This document shows, in pieces, positions 59,585 to 64,000 of a stretch of 64,000 nucleotides of DNA. A model generated the notes under the pieces. That model had not been told where the DNA came from and did no database searches. It was given only the letters and a program-made list of their open reading frames with translations. The stretch's first letter is position 1. Every line of letters starts with the position of its first letter. Origin of the DNA: Promicromonospora sp049532985 (lineage in GTDB: Bacteria; Actinomycetota; Actinomycetes; Actinomycetales; Cellulomonadaceae); the NCBI RefSeq assembly GCF_049532985.1, contig NZ_CP186693.1, positions 3,038,001 through 3,102,000 of the forward strand, read 5' to 3'. Both the position numbers and the translations under genes were made by a program.

Positions 59585-59974
59585 TCAGGCCCGGAGACCC
59601 CAGAAGGCCAGGACCTGCGCCAGGCTCAGGACGACCGAGACGGCCGCCACGACGCCGGCGACGCGACACACGTCGCGACCCTCCGGACGCCCGAGCCGTT
59701 CCGCCCTGCGCCCGTACCACGCCGCGGCGCAGCACGGGACGACGAGCACCAGGAGCGCGGGCACGGTGGCCCGGAGCTCGACCACGGCGGGGAGGCCCGG
59801 GTTGCCGTCGGGGTGCCATCCCTGGGCCGTCAGCAGCACACCGCGCAGGAAGATCCCGAGCGCGAACGCCGCGGGTGCCAGCGCCAGGAGCACCCAGCCG
59901 GCACGCAGCATCCGCCGGGCCACGTAAGGAGCCACCGGCCGGGCCGGGGACGGGGAACGCACGGATCCCGACAT
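59585..59974 (-). CDS. Small three-to-four-helix membrane protein, unknown
   Basis: A 129-aa protein with helices near residues 25-45, 60-80 and 100-122 and a basic loop (YGRRAERLGRPEGRD). I find no family motif. ATG 59974 follows AGGAGGG at a good distance, which supports it as a real gene. It is convergent with the ABC permease gene. Confidence 0.7.
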   Translation of the reverse strand: MSGSVRSPSPARPVAPYVARRMLRAGWVLLALAPAAFALGIFLRGVLLTAQGWHPDGNPGLPAVVELRATVPALLVLVVPCCAAAWYGRRAERLGRPEGRDVCRVAGVVAAVSVVLSLAQVLAFWGLRA

Positions 59975-60216
59975 GACGCCCGCCCTCCTGTCCGCTGCGC
60001 CGCGTCGCGCCGGCGCACTGCCAGGCTGCACGCCCCCACGACGCTCGCGGCAGGGCCAAGGACCATCGGCACACGGGACCTTCGGCCCGGTTCTGGTCCG
60101 CTCTGCGAGACGGCGGCATCTCGCGGGTGACTCGGCCGACCAGGACGACGGCGCCTGAGGTCTCCCCGTCCGGGCCGACGGCGTGACGGTCGGCAGCGCG
60201 AGGACCTGGCGGGAGA

Positions 60217-60245
60217 ACGGCGGGGAGCTGACTGCTCCCCGCCGT
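60217..60245 (-). terminator. Hairpin just past the tRNA remnant
   Basis: ACGGCGGGGAG (60217-60227) pairs exactly with CTCCCCGCCGT (60235-60245) across a seven-base loop, and TTCTCCC follows on the minus strand. It starts six bases after the CCA end of the tRNA fragment, as expected for the original tRNA terminator. Confidence 0.7.
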
Positions 60246-60251
60246 GTTCTC

Positions 60252-60295
60252 TGGTCGGGCTGACTGGATTCGAACCAGCGACCCTCTGCTCCCAG
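60252..60295 (-). pseudogene. 3' half of a tRNA-Pro(GGG) gene, attachment-site-like remnant
   Basis: On the minus strand the sequence runs from an anticodon loop CTGGGAG (anticodon GGG) through stem CAGAG and variable loop to the T arm (GCTGG TTCGAAT CCAGT), a 3' acceptor strand CAGCCCG and ACCA. The 5' half that should pair with it (a CGGGCTG acceptor strand and D arm) is absent upstream. Such 3' halves are left at the far end of elements that integrate into tRNA genes. Confidence 0.72.
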
Positions 60296-60608
60296 GTGGG
60301 TGCATCGCCAACCCGTACCGGCAACCCGCGGGTTCGTGGTCGTCCTTCCGCTCTCACTGTTTCCACGGCCGGCGTTTCTGCAGGTGGCAGCGACTCACGT
60401 CTGTCTCTGGTGACTCTGGCCCGCGATGTGTGCGGGGTGAGAAATCACCCTCGTGAGCGCAAGCGTAGTCCGTTGGTGACGGTCAGCAGCGGCTGAATCC
60501 GTCGGGTTTCTGTCGGGGGTCGAGTACGGCCCGCACCCGCGAGGATCACGAAAGGCCACCCGGGGGTCTGACCGTCGTACGCTCGCTCACGGCATCGAGC
60601 GCGAGTGC
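60296..60608. other. Noncoding stretch without recognised features
   Basis: Apart from the tRNA remnant and its hairpin, the 634 bases from 59975 to 60608 hold no gene I can support. Short frames here have no ribosome binding site or family motif. The region is somewhat less GC-rich near 60340-60500 than its surroundings. Confidence 0.6.
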
Positions 60609-63542
60609 TCATATGCGCGTTCGTCTCAGGTGTCCACGACGCAGCGCGATCAGCAGTGCTCCGCCGAGGCCCAGGCTGAACGCGACCGCCAGGAGAGAAC
60701 CCACTCCCGACGCACCCGTCGCTGCCAGGACGCCGCCCGCAACCTCCGGCCGGTCGGCACCCGGCGACGCCGGAGCATCGGCTTCCGGGTCCTCCGTGCC
60801 GTCACCTGTCCCTGCAGCCAGCTGGTCGCCATCAGGACCCTTGCTTCCGGACCCACCAGGCTCGTCGGTCTCAGGCCCTTCGTTCTCAGGGCCCTCGGTC
60901 CCCGGAGCGCCGGACGGATCATCGGCGCCGGGCTCCTCGGTGCCCGGGTCCTCGGCGCCCGGGTCCTCGCTGCCCGGATCGTCGTCGGGCGCCTGGGTCA
61001 CGTTCAGCGCAACCGGTTCGGACGGCCCGTAGGCGACCACGCCGGCCGGCGTCACCGGTGCGGCGCGATACTGCGCGCCCTCGTCGCCGATCCCCGCCTC
61101 GAAGGTCAGCACCGGTCCCGTGCGGCCCTCGACGACGGTGAACTCCTCCAGGCCCGGTGCCTTGCGCTCCCAGCGGTAGTCGGTCAGCACGGTCGTCGGC
61201 TCGACGTTCGCCGTGAGAGTCACGACGTCGCCCTCGACGTAGGTGGTCTCGCCCGAGACGGTGACCTTCTGCCGTGCAGGAGAGCCGTGGTCGTCGACGT
61301 GGATCGTGCGGGTCTCAGAGATCACCGATGGTGTGACCGGGTCGGCGTAGTCCAGGACGGCTCGGAGCTCGACGCCGTCGAGCGCCTGCTCCGCGACCAC
61401 GTCGTAGCGGTTGTCCTCGACTCCGGTCATCTGCGTCCACGCGTCCGACCCGGGCCACTTCCACTGCCACTGCAGGTCGTCGCCCGCCACGGGTTGGGGG
61501 TCCACGGTCAGCCCGAGGCTGATCCGGTCTCCCTGGTGGTAGTGCTCGGAGAGGGTGCCGAACTCGAGGATCTGGGAAGTCAGGTCGTCGGTCACGTTCA
61601 CCGTGTACTCGGGTGACTGCTGGGCGAGCGCGCCGTTGTTGTAGACGTCGAGGCGCAGCGTGCCGCCGTGGTGCTCCGCGAGACGGAGAGGCGGTCCGGT
61701 CATGGCGCCGGTCTGCTGCTGCTCGGTGCCCCAGAGCTCGGTCGACTCGCCCTGGGTGAACCGCCAGGTGTAGGTGAAGTCGTCTCCCGCGCGCTCGGGG
61801 TAGACAGTGGCGTCCATCGTGACGGTGCCGCCCTCGCGGTAGAGGTTGCGGTGGCCCGTGACGTTGAGCTCGCGGTGCCCGGTGGTGACGGTGTGGAAGC
61901 CGGAGCGGGCGATGGCGATGCCGTCCTTGACGATGCTCGCGGTCAGGGGCCCGTAGTACGGCTCCGTCTGGTCGGGGTTGACCTTGGAGCGGAGGCGGAT
62001 CGTGGTCCGGTTCTCGTCCGGGTAGGTCGCTTCCCAGGACCACTCGCCGATCTCCGCGCCGAAGAAGGCACCGTACGGCAGGAAGCCCCAGGTGATCGAC
62101 TCGCCCGGCCCGAGCTCGCGGCCGCTGAGGGTGTACTCGATGACGTCTCCGGGCAGCAGCGGGTCGTGATGTCCCTCGGTCACGGTGACGACGGGCGTGG
62201 CCCCCTGGTTCTCGACGACGATCGGCACCCACGGGGACTCCGCGAGGGTCGTCCGGGTGCCGGGATCGTAGACGGTGACGCTGATCTCGGTGTCGTCGGC
62301 GAGCGCGTCGAGCTCGCGCGTGAAGGACGTCGCGGTGGAGCCCTGCGGTATCACCGTCGAGTCGAAGCCCTGGGTGCGCAGCCGCCAGCGGAAGACCTGG
62401 TCCCCCTGGAGCGTGGCGCCCACCACAGTCGCGGTCATCGTGTCACCGGGCCGGTAGGAGTCCGCGACGCCGACGATGCCGAACTCGGCACCGGAGCCGT
62501 CCACCACCGTGACCTCGACCGGTTCCGAGGTCGAGCCGGTCGTGAAGTTAGCGACCACGGGTACGAACACCGCCGTCAGGGAGCGGGTCCCGACACCGAG
62601 GTCGGGCACCTCCAGCTCGGCCTCTCCCGTGTCGGACACCTCGGCGTGGCCGAGTGCCCTCGTGCCGTCGCGGAACTCGACGTACCCGTCCACCCCGGCA
62701 GGAGCCACCCGCGCGGACAGGGACAGCGGGCTGCCCTGGACGATCTCGGTCGCCGACGCCGTCAGCCCGGTCGTGGTCTCGACCGTCTCGGGCAGCCCAC
62801 CGACGACGAACGTGTAGACCTCGCTGTCGGTGACCGGCTCGCCGCCGATCGTCGCGGTGCCCTCGACGGTCAGCCGGTAGGTCCCCGGGCGGGTGAAGGC
62901 CCAGTTGGCGTGCAGGTGGGTGCGGCCGACGGCGAACTGGGCGATGCCTTCGTCCGACGACCACATCCGGGTCAGCCCGGCGCCCGCACCTCGCCACACC
63001 TCGACCTGCCCGCCCTCCGGGGCCTCGACGGACGTGAGGCGGAAGGTCGTCGCGTTGTCGTCGACGCCACCGGACGGGACGGACTCGGTCGAGAACCCGG
63101 GCCAGAGCTGCGTGTACCCGTCGCCGCCGGACGGGTTGGACTCGGGCGCGATCCACGCGGTCTCCCCCGCGGGGCCGACGAACTCGTACCCGGCGGGGAT
63201 GGTCTGCCGGGCCGCGTCGTCCACGTGGAACAGCGTCTGCGCGGGATCCAGGCGGGTGCCGTTGCCCTCCGGCAGGTCCGCCCGGGTGCCCAGCGTGAAC
63301 CGCCCGTCGTCGAGGAACGTGGAGACCGCGTCGGTGTGCACCTTCTGCAGCACCCGGTACTCGGTCGGTCGCGGAGCGGGGCCCTCCGCGGCGTGCGCCG
63401 CGGCCACAGGGGCCGCGAGCGCGGCGGCGACGCCGACGGCGAGGGCTGCCGCGGTGCGCCGTCGCCGGCCGGCGCCGGTGCCACGCCGCAGTGGCGTCCG
63501 TGCGGCCTCCTCGGACCGGCGGCGGAGTGCCAGGGGGGTCAT
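60609..63542 (-). CDS. LAxTG-anchored surface protein with choice-of-anchor M domain (ABC-associated repeat protein)
   Basis: A 977-aa cell-wall protein. A twin-Arg-containing signal peptide ends near AHA (residue 50). Residues 60-240 match the actinobacterial surface-anchored repeat/choice-of-anchor M type (GYTQLWPGFSTESVP, HANWAFTRPGTYRLTVEG). Several Ig-like beta domains follow (240-850). Next come a Pro/Glu/Gly/Asp-rich wall-spanning stretch (850-930), the sorting signal LAATGASG, a hydrophobic helix and an Arg-rich tail (RRGHLRRTRI). It overlaps the metal-type ABC permease gene upstream by ATGA. Such proteins accompany anchored-repeat ABC transporters thought to take up metals. Confidence 0.88.
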   Translation of the reverse strand: MTPLALRRRSEEAARTPLRRGTGAGRRRRTAAALAVGVAAALAAPVAAAHAAEGPAPRPTEYRVLQKVHTDAVSTFLDDGRFTLGTRADLPEGNGTRLDPAQTLFHVDDAARQTIPAGYEFVGPAGETAWIAPESNPSGGDGYTQLWPGFSTESVPSGGVDDNATTFRLTSVEAPEGGQVEVWRGAGAGLTRMWSSDEGIAQFAVGRTHLHANWAFTRPGTYRLTVEGTATIGGEPVTDSEVYTFVVGGLPETVETTTGLTASATEIVQGSPLSLSARVAPAGVDGYVEFRDGTRALGHAEVSDTGEAELEVPDLGVGTRSLTAVFVPVVANFTTGSTSEPVEVTVVDGSGAEFGIVGVADSYRPGDTMTATVVGATLQGDQVFRWRLRTQGFDSTVIPQGSTATSFTRELDALADDTEISVTVYDPGTRTTLAESPWVPIVVENQGATPVVTVTEGHHDPLLPGDVIEYTLSGRELGPGESITWGFLPYGAFFGAEIGEWSWEATYPDENRTTIRLRSKVNPDQTEPYYGPLTASIVKDGIAIARSGFHTVTTGHRELNVTGHRNLYREGGTVTMDATVYPERAGDDFTYTWRFTQGESTELWGTEQQQTGAMTGPPLRLAEHHGGTLRLDVYNNGALAQQSPEYTVNVTDDLTSQILEFGTLSEHYHQGDRISLGLTVDPQPVAGDDLQWQWKWPGSDAWTQMTGVEDNRYDVVAEQALDGVELRAVLDYADPVTPSVISETRTIHVDDHGSPARQKVTVSGETTYVEGDVVTLTANVEPTTVLTDYRWERKAPGLEEFTVVEGRTGPVLTFEAGIGDEGAQYRAAPVTPAGVVAYGPSEPVALNVTQAPDDDPGSEDPGAEDPGTEEPGADDPSGAPGTEGPENEGPETDEPGGSGSKGPDGDQLAAGTGDGTEDPEADAPASPGADRPEVAGGVLAATGASGVGSLLAVAFSLGLGGALLIALRRGHLRRTRI

Positions 63543-64000
63543 GGTGAAACCTCTCTCGTGCGGGTCGTCGCGCGGGCCACCGCGCCGTGCCGGGGTGCGA
63601 AGAGCCAGGCCAGGAGGAAGACGGCGGTCGCGACGAGCACGATCGTGCCGCCCACCGGGAGGTCCAGGCTCCACGACAGGTACAGGCCCACCAGGGCCGA
63701 GCCGCCGCCGATCGCCGGGCCGAGCAGCATCATCGGAGCGAGCCGGTCCGTCAGGAGCCGGGCCGCGGCCGCCGGGGTGACGAGCAGCGCGAGGACGAGC
63801 ACGTTGCCGATGGTCTGCACCGAGATCACGATCGCGGCCGCCACCACGACGTACAGCAGCAGGTCGAGCCGTAGTACCGGCAGGCCGAGCGCCCGCGCAG
63901 TCTCGCGGTCGAGGCTGACGGCCACCAGCTCCTTGTGGAACAGGAACAGCACGGCCATGAGCACCAGCCCGACGACGACGGCGACGGTCACGTTCTCGTC
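63539..64000 (-). CDS. Metal-type ABC transporter permease, truncated by window edge
   Basis: The 154 visible C-terminal codons encode four or more helices of the ABC-3 (ZnuB/MntB) permease family: VSLDRETARALGLPVLRLDLLLY, VQTIGNVLVLALLVTPAAAARLL and GLYLSWSLDLPVGGTIVLVATAVFLLAWLFAP. The frame is open to base 64000, so the N-terminal half is outside. With the LAxTG protein downstream it fits the anchored-repeat-type ABC transporter cluster of actinomycetes, whose binding protein and ATPase should lie just to the right. Confidence 0.88.
   Translation of the reverse strand, partial: DENVTVAVVVGLVLMAVLFLFHKELVAVSLDRETARALGLPVLRLDLLLYVVVAAAIVISVQTIGNVLVLALLVTPAAAARLLTDRLAPMMLLGPAIGGGSALVGLYLSWSLDLPVGGTIVLVATAVFLLAWLFAPRHGAVARATTRTREVSP

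Noticed and set aside
60252..60330. Intact tRNA gene
   Set aside because: Only the 3' half is present; no acceptor 5' strand, D arm or 5' anticodon stem can be found in the expected 35 bases.

Overview
The window is very GC-rich, densely coded chromosomal DNA from an actinomycete. The evidence is the strong G/C bias at third codon positions, many GTG and TTG starts, a c-di-AMP riboswitch in front of an NlpC/P60 wall hydrolase, ABC importers without their own ATPase, a LAxTG-type surface protein and many ATGA-overlapped operons. The gene mix fits a Promicromonosporaceae/Cellulomonadaceae-like plant-polymer degrader, but that family placement is inference.

Region by region. 1-6 kb: end of a BBE-type FAD oxidase, riboswitch plus NlpC/P60 hydrolase, NCS1 permease with isochorismatase, SMP-30 lactonase, YbaK deacylase. 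6-29 kb is the most unusual part. It holds a complete-looking Tad/Flp pilus operon (9.9-21.9 kb, plus strand): an unknown Zn-knuckle protein, CpaB, a TadZ-TadE fusion, TadE, TadA, TadB, TadC, a NarL-type two-component pair, Flp pilin, an OmpA-domain lipoprotein, a TadG-like protein and a pilin-headed protein. Three very large minus-strand proteins (702, 831 and 870 aa) flank it. Each starts with the same Flp-type prepilin leader and TPVG-ended helix, then carries a large shared exported region. Next to the 870-aa gene lies a membrane-anchored ECF sigma/anti-sigma fusion. No prepilin peptidase is in the window. 29-33 kb: secreted beta-propeller protein, membrane proteins, and a small-multidrug-export gene behind a structured leader. 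33-45 kb: two MmyB-type regulators with oxidoreductase genes, and a LacI-controlled alpha-L-rhamnosidase/CUT1 sugar-import operon. 45-51 kb: an OmpR-type two-component system divergent from a MoxR-DUF58-VWA cluster, then a trypsin-like protease. 51-55 kb: an ECF41 sigma factor with an SDR, sharing a matching promoter motif, then DoxX and a glycosyltransferase facing a TetR gene. 56-60 kb: nhaA with a structured leader, then a TetR-ABC operon behind a leaderless promoter inside a 37-bp palindrome. 60-64 kb: a tRNA-Pro 3' remnant, then the start of an anchored-repeat metal ABC cluster (LAxTG surface protein plus permease, cut by the window edge).

Genes are usually closed by long, near-perfect hairpins without T tracts. 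Two of these hairpins, 40 kb apart, share the same core and look like copies of one dispersed palindromic element.

The best candidate for an undescribed system is the set of four pilin-headed large proteins around the Tad operon. They look like pilus-delivered or pilus-displayed proteins, possibly controlled by the adjacent sigma/anti-sigma fusion. At least three carry an identically placed TAnnnT box six bases before the start codon.
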